From contig JAXBDG010000018.1 of the NCBI GenBank assembly GCA_036320915.1, positions 372,001-436,000 of the forward strand: 64,000 bases of DNA, written 5' to 3'. The notes beneath the pieces were generated by a model. That model saw only the letters and a list, made by a program, of their open reading frames with translations, did no database searches and was not told the DNA's origin. A program made the position numbers and the translations under genes. Source of the DNA: Linnemannia elongata. Taxonomy: Eukaryota > Mortierellomycota > Mortierellomycetes > Mortierellales > Mortierellaceae. The stretch's first letter is position 1, and each line of letters starts with the position of its first letter. Below are positions 9,210 through 18,640 of this stretch, one piece after another.

Positions 9210-10836
9210 GGAAGGGTCCCTTCTGTGTCGTGTTCTATAACTTTCGTCATTTTATCGAAGCAGTTTCACCGAGTTCAAACAGGGGTCAAGAGGACGCGTC
9301 CCGCTCTATAGACCGTGCACCTCTGTGACAAACTTGAACACGGCCAAACTGTTGCCACCGAACTATATTTTTCACACCTTGGCCTTCAAGAGACCAATGG
9401 GTTAAAGTTGCTTGGTCATTGCGTTCTCTGTGCGTAGCAAAGCAAAGAAGAAAAAATTGCCAATTTTTTCTATTGAACACAAAGAAAGGCATAATGGAGA
9501 GGTATACATGCATGGTTGGGTCACAGCCCTGGAAAGTAAGAAAGGGGTAGTGGGCGAAAAGACGAGCGGACAACGTAAACTAACCCCATGCTCGACCGTC
9601 TCTTGTATTTTTTTTTCCACTTTGGCTTACCCCTGCCATCCTCATCCTCCTCTGTTGCCAGCAAAACACTCCATCACCGTTGGCCCTCACTCTCCTTTTC
9701 ATTTGTTGTTCACACTTCTTGATTCGACTTTCGGCATGTTGTCCACATTGTGAATTCTCCTTGCCTTTAATCATTCACTACCTCGCTACTCCGCTACCAA
9801 CATCATAGACACATACCGTTCCCTCCTTGTACTCGCTTGTCGACAATCTCCATCACAACCGAATAAAAACAAAACAAAAACAAAGACAAAAAAAAAACCT
9901 GAAAAACGCTCCTTTTCAACGTTGCAGAAGTATGTCCTTCCTAACAGGTCATCGGGCGTGTATCAATGTGTGTATCGCAGTATTAAGAATGGACAAACAA
10001 GACTTTGCACAATACTAACACACGATTGGGGCGTACATAGATACTTTCTCCTCCCATCAACAACCAATCCCACCAAAAGTCCTCGTCGTCGCAACTCAAT
10101 CAAAGATTAATAAATCAGCGTCCCACTCGTCTTAAGGTAAGGAAGACAGCGTATGAAAAAGTTATGGGCTCGAGGTGACTCTTCAGTCGCTTTTTTGCTT
10201 GTCGACTTCGTAGTGCTAATCCATACCGCATTGGATGTACATATGATGTCTAGGACAAAACACCTCTATTGCCAGATACACACCCAACAAAGCAAAAAAC
10301 AAACACCAGCAAAATTGACACCAAGTCCCAGTAAGTTTGAGAGGCCAAGCATAGCAAACGAAAAGCGTAATTCACAGCCGCTCTTCAGCTAAACAAGATT
10401 CTAACCAATTCTCTTATCGACGTAGATCTACACGTCTTGCCGGTGAAACAACCCGGTTCATCACTAAAACATACAAAACAAAGCAGGCCCTTTTGCCATA
10501 TATTTGGTAAGAAAGGAGAATGCACCACCATCCCATGCATATCTGGTCAGGAAATGCCGTCTCGTGTCCGAACATCCCCTAATGCTGCAAATACTTCTGT
10601 CGATGGCCTCACACTGTCATAGCAGGCATTCATTCGCTAATCCGCTCCTTCGCAACCCTTTACCGGCAGCAAAGTCATTCTTCAACCAGCGCAAGGTAAA
10701 ATGGAGAGAGAGGGTGTGTGTGTGTGTGTGTGTATGAGAGAGAGAGAGATTATGTGTAATTATTATGAATTAATTAAGCAAGGTTGTTCAGACTATGTAC
10801 CAACGCCATTCATACTTGATGTTTGTAGCAGCGACT
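9210..10836 (+). promoter_or_regulatory. Promoter and multi-intron 5' leader of NLR A
   Basis: This 1.6-kb region is similar to the region before the four other NLR genes. The first part (9265-9400, with GACGCGTCCCGCTCTAT and CTTGGCC) is probably promoter. After about 9780 I can place four leader introns: about 10137-10213, 10331-10425 (branch CTAAC at 10401), 10507-10625 and 10696-10828. Gene B has the matching GTAAG/GTAAA donors. The last intron ends with TTTGTAG eight bases before the ATG. The exons hold no long frame, so this looks like a spliced non-coding leader. Confidence 0.6.
10714..10749. repeat. (GT)10-(GA)7 microsatellite in the last leader intron
   Basis: A run of GT (10714-10733) followed by GA (10736-10749) inside the last leader intron of NLR A. 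The B copy lacks the GT run and C, D and E have only short CT/GA runs, so the expansion is specific to A. Confidence 0.85.
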
Positions 10837-13800
10837 ATGTCTTCCTCACCATCCCAGGGTAATTCGCCTTCGCCTCCTCTCACGCCTTCCTCTCCTCCTC
10901 CAGGACATCTGGAAATAACTGTCGATGAGCAGCATGTCCTTCCTCAACTCGAGAACACCGCGACGTTTGGACATGTGTCGTCAAAGTCGGGTGACGTTCA
11001 GCAAAAGCCTGCAAACTTGTTAAGCCCACTTGGTCTTACCGCCACAAGACATGTTACCAGGGACGGTATTCATGGACCGGGTGACGCCAGCGATGCCAGG
11101 TCTATTTCCTCGGGCCGTTCATCGAAACTTGGATTCAGGAAACGCTTGTCGAGACTTTTCAAAGGCGACAAAAACGTCATTGAGGCCACTTCTGCCTCTC
11201 AGACATCATCCACTTCGCCCATTGTTTCAGCCCTACAGTTGCAGCCAAGTCCTGCCGAGAATGGTACCCTTCGCCTGGACATTTTCCCCGAAAACGTCAC
11301 CAAACCCACCTTCAAGACCGACTTGCCCAAGCCGCATGCTCGTGTTGACAAGACCTTGCAGCTAGTCTACTGCTGCAGTGTCCTCTCCAAGACTCCAGGA
11401 ACGTTGCAGTCAACCTTGGATAACGATATCTCGCAGGATTCGCCCCTCGACGACGAGGAGAAAGGATGGGTGCAGCTCATTGATCCTGTCTTGCAGGACC
11501 GATATCGATGGCTCGTTGAGCAGTTAGTCAGAGCTTTCGCTGACAACCCACTCAAGGCATCTGATGTGGTCACCGAGATCGTCCCTGTTGGCCCCGTTCT
11601 CGACCGTGACACATACCGCAGCCTGCTCTCATGCTTTATCTCCAAGTTTGAGCAGACAACAGCGCTGGATGTCACTCTGCTCCAAGGTCTCGTGCAGCTG
11701 GTCGAGTGCGCCTCATCTGGATATCTCGTCGACGATGATCTAGTCAGGATCGCCATCGTTCTCTCCAGGGAGCTATCAATCACCCACATTGGTACGAGCG
11801 ACCACCCCTTGCATCTGACACTGTCGCTCGCTAGAGTTCTTGATGTGATGGTGGCTGGTGAGGTCAAGGACCTAAACCGTGAACGAAACCATCAGCCGAT
11901 GCTGCAGCTCCTGGACATTTTGAAGGGCAGCGACAATGTCGTCCAGAGGTACGAAGCTACCTACGCCTATCAGGCCCTCCAGTATGCACCTGATGACGAG
12001 ACTCCGCTCCAAGTGTTGTGGAGATATGCAAAGGTGGGAGCGGCAGGAGCAAGCGCAGTGTCAAGTGTTTTCAAGTTGGACCCAGAGGGATTGCTCAAAG
12101 GCATCGAGAGTCTTCAAAAGATCGGCACTGGAGTCGTGGGAGCTGTTAGCACTGGAATTGAGGTTGTTGACGCACTCCGAGTTGGCGCCGATGGAGTCGT
12201 CCGCGTATCAGAGGGCAAGTTCGACTTTATGAAGAAGCACTCATGGTATCTGGCCCTACAAGGAACGGCTCTCTTTATTCGACAGGGACGACTTTCAGAT
12301 TTCAACTTAGTCGTCAGCCAAGCGCCTTGTCGTCACAATCCCAACTTTCAGTGGGGGATCTGCCGCCAGCTCGGAGAGATTGCCGTCGACCCGCTCTGGG
12401 ATATTTTAGTCCGCCACCAAGCCATCGACTTTCTAGGCGAGTTGTTCAAGAGTGGTACCGACTGGAAGCCGCATCTCAATGTCAAGCGATGGATCCTTAC
12501 CATTCTCATCCAGATCACGGAGCTACCGGATGTCTCTATAAAGAATCGCGCTAGTACTTTGCTGATGGACCTGAAGGAGGGTATCGCCGAGTTTCCTGGC
12601 TCTCACCCGCTGAGCAGACGCCTCCCTCTGTCATCAACCTCCCCGCTTCTCGCTAAGGTCCAAGAGATCCCTAAACTCGAGTACGACCTTCACGTCTTGA
12701 GGTCGATGAGGATTGCCGATTACAGGCAGGCTGTCTACATCGACCCCATGGCCAAACTTAGCCTCCAAGACATGGACGACAATCTGTTCCCACTTATGGA
12801 CAAGGTTAAGGACTTTATTGCCGGCGACACCCAGGTCATGCTTGTTCTTGGCGACTCGGGGGCGGGCAAGTCAACATTCAATCGACACCTGGAACACCAG
12901 CTCTGGCAGGAGTACAAGGCAGGAGGCCGCATCCCGCTTTTCATCAGTTTACCATCCCTCGAACGACCAGAGAAGGATTTAGTAGCAGAGCAATTGAGGA
13001 CCCACAACTTCTTGGAGGACCAAATCCGTGAGCTGAAGCTGCACCGGCAGTTCACATTGATCTGTGATGGATACGACGAGAGTCAGCTTACATCCAATCT
13101 ACATGCCACCAACCTCTTCAACCAATCTGGGCAGTGGGACGTCAAGATGCTTATTACCTGCCGCACGCAATATCTCGGACCAGGCTATCGGAGTCGGTTC
13201 GAGCCCAAGGCGGTGGACCAGTACACTCGTGTCGCCAACGATCTTTTCCAGCAAGCCGTCATCGCCCCATTCACTAGAAAGCAGATTGAGGAGTATGTGG
13301 GGCATTATGTTCCTCTCGAGCCGCGCACATGGGTCAAGAAGGACTATATGGACAAGCTGGAGGCTATCCCCAATCTGATGGATTTGGTCAGGAACCCGTT
13401 TCTCCTTACTCTGTCATTAGAGGCCCTTCCTACCGTTGTGCAAGGGAAAACCGACCTCTCCAGGCTCCGAATCACTCGCGCAGAACTGTACGATACATTT
13501 TTGAGGCACTGGATGGCTGTCAACAAGCGCCGTCTGGAGGATCAAAAGCTGAGCGAGACGAGTCAGATGGCGTTTGATGTCCTCTGTGCCGACGGTTTCG
13601 AGCGCAACGGTATTCTGTACCAGATGGAACTGGCGGCGTCCATTTTTCAGAAGCAGGATGGCAAACCTGTGGTCGACTACTCTCATATGAGAGACAGGAA
13701 GACATGGAAGGCTCAATTCTTTGGTCTTGATCCCGAGAGGGCGCTCCTTCGAGATTCCAGTCTGTTGAGCCGTGCAGGCAACCAATATCGCTTTGTCCAC

Positions 13801-16215
13801 CGGTCGGTCTTGGAATACTTTTTCTCGTGCACCATCTCTGGACCCACCAAGGAGTATGATGAATTTGATCCGCCTGTCGATTCTGAAACCCCCGCCACCT
13901 CGCCTACCCTAAGCGCCCACCCGCTGTCTCAAAGGAACCTTGTCGCAGAGCCCTCGATCATCCAGTTCCTGGCCGAGCGCGTGCAGCTGGACTCTGGATT
14001 CAAGAACGAGCACCTCGCCATCATTGAGCTATCCAAGACCGATGACCAAGCAGCTCAAGCCGCTGCGAACGCCATCACGATCTTGGTCAAAGCAGGAGTA
14101 CGATTCAATGGAGCTGATCTTCGGGGTATTCGAGTTCCAGGAGCGGACATGTCTGGCGGCCAGTTCGACTCGGCACAACTGCAGGGAGCTGACTTGACAG
14201 GCGTCAACCTTACAAAGAGCTGGATTCGTCAGGCGGACTTCACCAAGGCGCAGATGGAGAGAGTTCAGTTTGGGGAGATGCCGTACTTGAAAGAGAACAC
14301 ATGGGTAGACTCTTGCGCCTATTCGCCTGATGAAATATTTCTCGCTGTAGGACTTATCGACGGCCGCATCAACAATTACGACACCTCGATATGGGCAATG
14401 ACCCGCACTTATGGAGGGCATCAGGGGTGTATTAACAGCATCGCCTATTCGCCTACCGGTCATCAACTTCTTTCAGGAAGCAACGACAAAACAGTACGAT
14501 TGTGGGACTGCCAGAGTGGGTCGTGCGTTTTTATTCTGGAAGGGCATACCGACGAAGTGCGGACTGTGGCGTTTTCACCCTGTGGAAAGCAAGTCGCTTC
14601 AGCTGGAAAGGACAAGACTGTGAGGCTATGGGATGTTCAGACAGGCACCGTTCTATTCAACTTGACCGATCATGCTGAATGGATTCGTAGTATTTCCTAC
14701 TCACCCGATGGACTTGCGATTGTGTCTGTTGGCAGCGAGGGAATGATCCGGTTCTTTGATACACGGACCGGACAGCCAGGAGAACTCTGGGAGAGTCAAA
14801 GTGGGGAGACGACAAGCGTCGCATATTCCCCTGGAGCCCTAGAGATCGCCGTAGGGTATGACAATGGCGAGTTACAGTTTTACAACACAACTACCGGCAA
14901 GCCAACGAGGAATTGGAAGGCTCATGGCGACGCAGTCGCGGGTGTGAGCTTTTCACCGAACGGCCAATGGATCGCCACGTGCAGTTGGGACAACACGGTG
15001 AAGGTTTGGAGTGCAGTAACGGGGTCTGTTCTTTCTGTCTTTGCCGGCCATGGCTCTCGAGTGCTTCAAGTAGCCTTTTCGCCAAATGGACTCCAGCTTG
15101 CCTCGTGTAGTTTTGACTGCACCATCCGACTCTGGGACGTGAGCTCGTTGGGTACAAGCATGAACATGGAGGGCGAATCCGACGCGTTGACGAGAGTCCT
15201 TTTTTCTCCAGACGGTCGAGTTCTCGTCTGTGCCGCCTATTCGGGAATTGTGCGGCAGTTTGATGCAATATCTGGAGAGTCTGGTCCAGCTATTGTTTGC
15301 GGATCTAATTCTTCAGAGTGTCTAGCGGTCTCCCCGGACGGTCTTCGAATCTCATCAGCTGGAACGGACGGAAATGTCACTGTGTGGGACTTTGGAGTCG
15401 GTCAGGCTGCCTTTGTCCTACGCAGTCACTCAGGAGAGGTGAAGGCCGTGGCTTTTTCATCCGACGGCCGCTGGATCGCCACCGGCGGCGACGACAAGAC
15501 AGTACAGCTCTGGGACGCTCGCTCAGGGATATTGGACCGCGTGCTCGAAGGTCACACCTCTTCTATTACTTGTTTAGTATTCTCGCCAAACAGTAATCGA
15601 ATTTTCTCAGGAAGTCGGGATGGAACTATTCGAGCCTGGGATTTGGACAGTCGTGAGTGTAGAGTCGTTGTGGATGCTGCAGGCTTTACAGAACGTTGGA
15701 TAATATCGTCTTCATCTAATGGCTTGAGGGTTGCTTCTAAAGGGATACTGGGTGCTGTTGACATTTGGGACGCGGAGAGCGGGCAACTTCAACAAAGTCT
15801 AGAGCACCGCAAAACGTTTTATAGTTCAGCGTTTTCGTCCTGTGGGCAATGGATGGGTGTAGGCTTGACACGCTCGGTTTGGCTCTGGAATTTTGTCGCT
15901 GACACGTCGGCGGAAGGAGAAGGTCGAGGAGAGTGGAAGTGTTTGGTGCGTATCCGAGATATCTTTGGACGTGTCCTTAGCATTGCATGGAAACCTGACA
16001 CGTTGGAGTTTGGCATTGGATGCAAGAATGGATCCCTTCAAGTGTGGAAACTGGTGGAGACGTCGTCATCGTCGGATGCATGGTCTGCCCAGTTGGTTTG
16101 GAGCACTGGAAATCCTGTTCTAGCTGCCTCGGATGCCGTTTTTGCCGATGCTTTTGGTCTCTCTTCAGTCAATCAGAAATTGCTCACTCAGCGTGGCAAG
16201 GATGTTGCTGTTTGA
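10837..16215 (+). CDS. NLR A: ARM-like/NACHT/pentapeptide/WD40 protein (1792 aa)
   Basis: STAND-type NTPase, long form. The start MSSSPSQGN at 10837 follows the leader intron acceptor and matches the paralogues; an upstream in-frame ATG at 10795 lies in that intron. Order of parts: Ser/Pro-rich N-terminus with conserved basic motif SSGRSSKLGFRKRLSRLFK (about residues 92-110); helical ARM-like region (about 155-590); NACHT with Walker A GDSGAGKST (672-680), Walker B LICDGYDE (741-748) and sensor-like KMLITCRTQYL; winged-helix-like linker; short pentapeptide repeats (about 1090-1135, NGADLRGIRVPGADMSG); and 14 WD repeats to the end (about 1155-1745), enough for two seven-bladed propellers. The key NTP-binding residues are present and there is no intron in the coding part. 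Expected to oligomerise on ligand sensing, as known for fungal NWD proteins; ligand and output are unknown. Confidence 0.92.
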   Translation: MSSSPSQGNSPSPPLTPSSPPPGHLEITVDEQHVLPQLENTATFGHVSSKSGDVQQKPANLLSPLGLTATRHVTRDGIHGPGDASDARSISSGRSSKLGFRKRLSRLFKGDKNVIEATSASQTSSTSPIVSALQLQPSPAENGTLRLDIFPENVTKPTFKTDLPKPHARVDKTLQLVYCCSVLSKTPGTLQSTLDNDISQDSPLDDEEKGWVQLIDPVLQDRYRWLVEQLVRAFADNPLKASDVVTEIVPVGPVLDRDTYRSLLSCFISKFEQTTALDVTLLQGLVQLVECASSGYLVDDDLVRIAIVLSRELSITHIGTSDHPLHLTLSLARVLDVMVAGEVKDLNRERNHQPMLQLLDILKGSDNVVQRYEATYAYQALQYAPDDETPLQVLWRYAKVGAAGASAVSSVFKLDPEGLLKGIESLQKIGTGVVGAVSTGIEVVDALRVGADGVVRVSEGKFDFMKKHSWYLALQGTALFIRQGRLSDFNLVVSQAPCRHNPNFQWGICRQLGEIAVDPLWDILVRHQAIDFLGELFKSGTDWKPHLNVKRWILTILIQITELPDVSIKNRASTLLMDLKEGIAEFPGSHPLSRRLPLSSTSPLLAKVQEIPKLEYDLHVLRSMRIADYRQAVYIDPMAKLSLQDMDDNLFPLMDKVKDFIAGDTQVMLVLGDSGAGKSTFNRHLEHQLWQEYKAGGRIPLFISLPSLERPEKDLVAEQLRTHNFLEDQIRELKLHRQFTLICDGYDESQLTSNLHATNLFNQSGQWDVKMLITCRTQYLGPGYRSRFEPKAVDQYTRVANDLFQQAVIAPFTRKQIEEYVGHYVPLEPRTWVKKDYMDKLEAIPNLMDLVRNPFLLTLSLEALPTVVQGKTDLSRLRITRAELYDTFLRHWMAVNKRRLEDQKLSETSQMAFDVLCADGFERNGILYQMELAASIFQKQDGKPVVDYSHMRDRKTWKAQFFGLDPERALLRDSSLLSRAGNQYRFVHRSVLEYFFSCTISGPTKEYDEFDPPVDSETPATSPTLSAHPLSQRNLVAEPSIIQFLAERVQLDSGFKNEHLAIIELSKTDDQAAQAAANAITILVKAGVRFNGADLRGIRVPGADMSGGQFDSAQLQGADLTGVNLTKSWIRQADFTKAQMERVQFGEMPYLKENTWVDSCAYSPDEIFLAVGLIDGRINNYDTSIWAMTRTYGGHQGCINSIAYSPTGHQLLSGSNDKTVRLWDCQSGSCVFILEGHTDEVRTVAFSPCGKQVASAGKDKTVRLWDVQTGTVLFNLTDHAEWIRSISYSPDGLAIVSVGSEGMIRFFDTRTGQPGELWESQSGETTSVAYSPGALEIAVGYDNGELQFYNTTTGKPTRNWKAHGDAVAGVSFSPNGQWIATCSWDNTVKVWSAVTGSVLSVFAGHGSRVLQVAFSPNGLQLASCSFDCTIRLWDVSSLGTSMNMEGESDALTRVLFSPDGRVLVCAAYSGIVRQFDAISGESGPAIVCGSNSSECLAVSPDGLRISSAGTDGNVTVWDFGVGQAAFVLRSHSGEVKAVAFSSDGRWIATGGDDKTVQLWDARSGILDRVLEGHTSSITCLVFSPNSNRIFSGSRDGTIRAWDLDSRECRVVVDAAGFTERWIISSSSNGLRVASKGILGAVDIWDAESGQLQQSLEHRKTFYSSAFSSCGQWMGVGLTRSVWLWNFVADTSAEGEGRGEWKCLVRIRDIFGRVLSIAWKPDTLEFGIGCKNGSLQVWKLVETSSSSDAWSAQLVWSTGNPVLAASDAVFADAFGLSSVNQKLLTQRGKDVAV

Positions 16216-16519
16216 ACAATATAGTCCATTACACATTTTTTTTCATGTAGATATGTATTAGGCATGATCATTAGTAGTCTTTCTATTGGTACTGAAGGTG
16301 AATGGCGTGGGCAATTAATAATATATTTAATTTTTGTTCATTGCATGCTGTGCATGTTTTTTATTCATTGTGGTGCTGATAGTGTTGCTGAGATACCTTA
16401 GGTACAAAAGAGAGTAGCATACTAGTCTAAAACACCATCCGAGTTCCATGTTCTCCTCCTCTGAAACTCATTCACGCCATCGCAATAATTACGAAACGAC
16501 TCATACACCTCCTCTCTTG

Positions 16520-16985
16520 TATTCATCACAAGCGCTCAACCTTAACCACGGACTCTTTCAGCGGCTCTCCCTCTTTCAGTGCAAATGCGTTGTCTCTCCT
16601 TTGCCTGGATCATGACGTTGCTGGTAACAGCCTAGGAGAGGAGGAGGGTATGATGAGCTTTGACTTTGGTCTCGTGGCTGAGACCGCCTATGTATGTAGT
16701 GCCGTCGAGGATGTAGTTGAGTCTATTGTATGTTTCCGGGATAGTTGGGATGATAGTCTGGTTGCTGCATCTAAAAGTCGAGGTACGCACGATTCTGAGA
16801 CCTGACAGGCAGTGTGCTAAAGGTCGGTTGGTTTTATACTTTTTTCTTGGCTCTCTTCTCTCCTTCCCTTCTCTCCTTCTGTTTATTTCAATTTCTAATT
16901 CGCCAATTGAAAAAGTGACTAAGCATTGGGCATATCTGACCAACAATAGATCCCACAAGCAGTTCCCTGGCACGTAGAACATCGA
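16520..16985 (-). pseudogene. Pirin remnant A (C-terminal half only)
   Basis: The reverse strand encodes a pirin-like C-terminal cupin: IIPTIPETYNRLNYILDG, then TTYIGGLSHETKVKAHHTLLLS. A stop follows directly, and degenerate sequence (VMIQAKE...) after it. Upstream, near 16950, a fragment aligns by nucleotide with the YQELL region of the D copy (TACCAGGAACTTCTGG-like). The N-terminal metal-binding half is missing. It lies convergent to NLR A, the same arrangement as in the other four modules. Confidence 0.7.
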
Positions 16986-17119
16986 ATTACCCAGAATCTA
17001 TGACGCGAGAAAGGATCACCTCCGATCATAGCACATCGCGTGAGAAACAACAGGTCACAGAAACAAACGAGGAGGCTCTACTCTCTTGGTAGCAGAGCCA
17101 CATCATACAGTAAGACCAC

Positions 17120-18640
17120 GTTTATTCACATCCCTTCTGTGTCGCATCCGATAGTATTCGTCACTGATTGTATAAAAGTTTATCAGTTTCACCGGGTTCA
17201 ATCAGCGGCCAAGACGCGTCCCGCTCTATGGGTCATATACCTCCGCAACAACTTGAATAAGGCCAAGCTGCTGCCACCGAACTATACTTTACACCTTGGC
17301 CATCCTTTAAGAGACCAATGGTCGAGATCTATTTGATTTTTGCGTTCTCTTGTTGTGCGTAAAAAATGCAAACGAAAGAAAGAAAAGGCAAAATATGTAG
17401 CAGAGTGCATGCATGAATGGGTCACAGCCCTGGCAAAGGAAGAAAGAAGCGGAGCCCAAGCTCGACCTTTCCGTTTTTTTCATTTCTCTTTGACTCCTCC
17501 CTGTCATCATCCACTGTCATCATCCCTCCACCACCATCCTTCTCTCTCTTTTACTTTCGTTCCTCAGACGTCTCGATTCGACATTCAGCACGTTGTTCGC
17601 TTTGAGCATTCACCTTGTCTTGGTTCATTCACCACTTCGTTGCTTCGCTACCAACACTCACACAGACATATACCGTTCCCTCCACGTACTCGCTTGTCGA
17701 GATCTCAATCACAACCCAACAAGAACAAAAACAAAAAATAAACAACACCAGAAATACGCTTGTTTCAACGTCGCAGAGGTATGTCCTTCCCAGCAAGCCG
17801 TCGGGGTCGACGTATGTGTCGCTATGTGAAGGAAGGAAGACACGAATTGCTGCACAATGCTAATACACGATTGAAACGTACATAGACTTTCTCCTAGCCA
17901 GAAACAACCGAACCCACCAGAAACCCTCGTCGTCGCGACCCACTCATAAACAATAAACCAGTACCCCTCTCGTCTCAAGGTAAGAAAGAGAGCGTATGGA
18001 AAGGCATGAACTTAAGGAGACTCTTCAGTCGCTTCTTTGCTTTTCGGCTTCGTGGTGCTAACTCGTTCCGCATTGGACATGCATATGCTATCTAGGACAA
18101 GACAGCTTTTCTGGCTACAACACACCCGCAAAGTAAAACACAAAGACCAAAATAATCGACACTAAGACCACACCGAGTAAGCGTGAGAGGACAAATACAG
18201 CAAAACGAAAAGTGCAATTGACAGCCGTTCTTTAGCCAAACACGATTCTGACCGATCTCTTATTTACATAAACTAACAGGCCTTGACAGCCAAACTCAAG
18301 TCCAGGCCATCACCAGAAGAAAAAAAAGGTCCTTTTTGCTGCCTCTTTGGTAAGAAAGGAGAATGACGCACGATCATCCCATGCATAACTGGTCATTAAT
18401 ACCGTCTTGTTTACAAACCTCACCTAACGTGGCGTACTTTTGTTGATAGGCTCGCACTCTCATACCAGCCATTCATCCACTTATCAACTCCTCCGCAACA
18501 TCACCAGCAGCAAAGCCGTTGTTCAAACTAACGCAAGGTAAATAGGAGAGGGAGTGCTTATTTGTTATGATAGATTTATATCAGCAGGGTTGTACAGGCA
18601 ATTAATCTAGGTCATCAATGCTTGATGTATAGTTGTAACC
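17120..18640 (+). promoter_or_regulatory. Promoter and multi-intron 5' leader of NLR B
   Basis: Aligns along its length with the leader of A: GACGCGTCCCGCTCTATGG at about 17213, GCATGAATGGGTCACAGCCC at about 17410, and the 'GCATTGGACATGCATATG' region at about 18070. Leader introns are supported by donors at 17980 (CTCAAG|GTAAG), about 18178 (CCGA|GTAAGCG), about 18350 (TTTG|GTAAGAAAGG) and 18538 (GCAAG|GTAAA). The last intron ends TGTATAG at 18632, eight bases before the ATG. Confidence 0.6.

Larger units (their letters stand above)
9210..16985 (+). repeat. NLR-pirin module A (duplicated unit)
   Basis: First of five copies of one segmental unit: leader, NACHT-WD40 gene, convergent pirin remnant. 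The left limit is set where similarity with the unit-B leader begins (CCCTTCTGTGTCG shared at about 9215 and 17125). The right limit is the pirin remnant. Confidence 0.75.

Noticed and set aside
9020..9250. Possible further gene or second pirin to the left of module A
   Set aside because: No pirin motif or coding frame was found; the module starts with leader-type sequence.
10795..10836. Upstream in-frame ATG of NLR A (and similar extensions at 46098, 53043 and 61378)
   Set aside because: The extension lies in the last leader intron, and the five genes agree only from M-(S/T)-S-S onward.
11367..11867. Antisense frames of 100-220 codons throughout all five NLR genes (for example 11367-11867, 20978-21631)
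   Set aside because: They recur at the same places in each paralogue because the sense codons are conserved; they are shadows and not genes.
14100..16060. WD repeats as a CRISPR-like or satellite repeat array
   Set aside because: The periodicity is at protein level (about 42 residues) within an intact frame; nucleotide repeats are divergent and no spacers are present.
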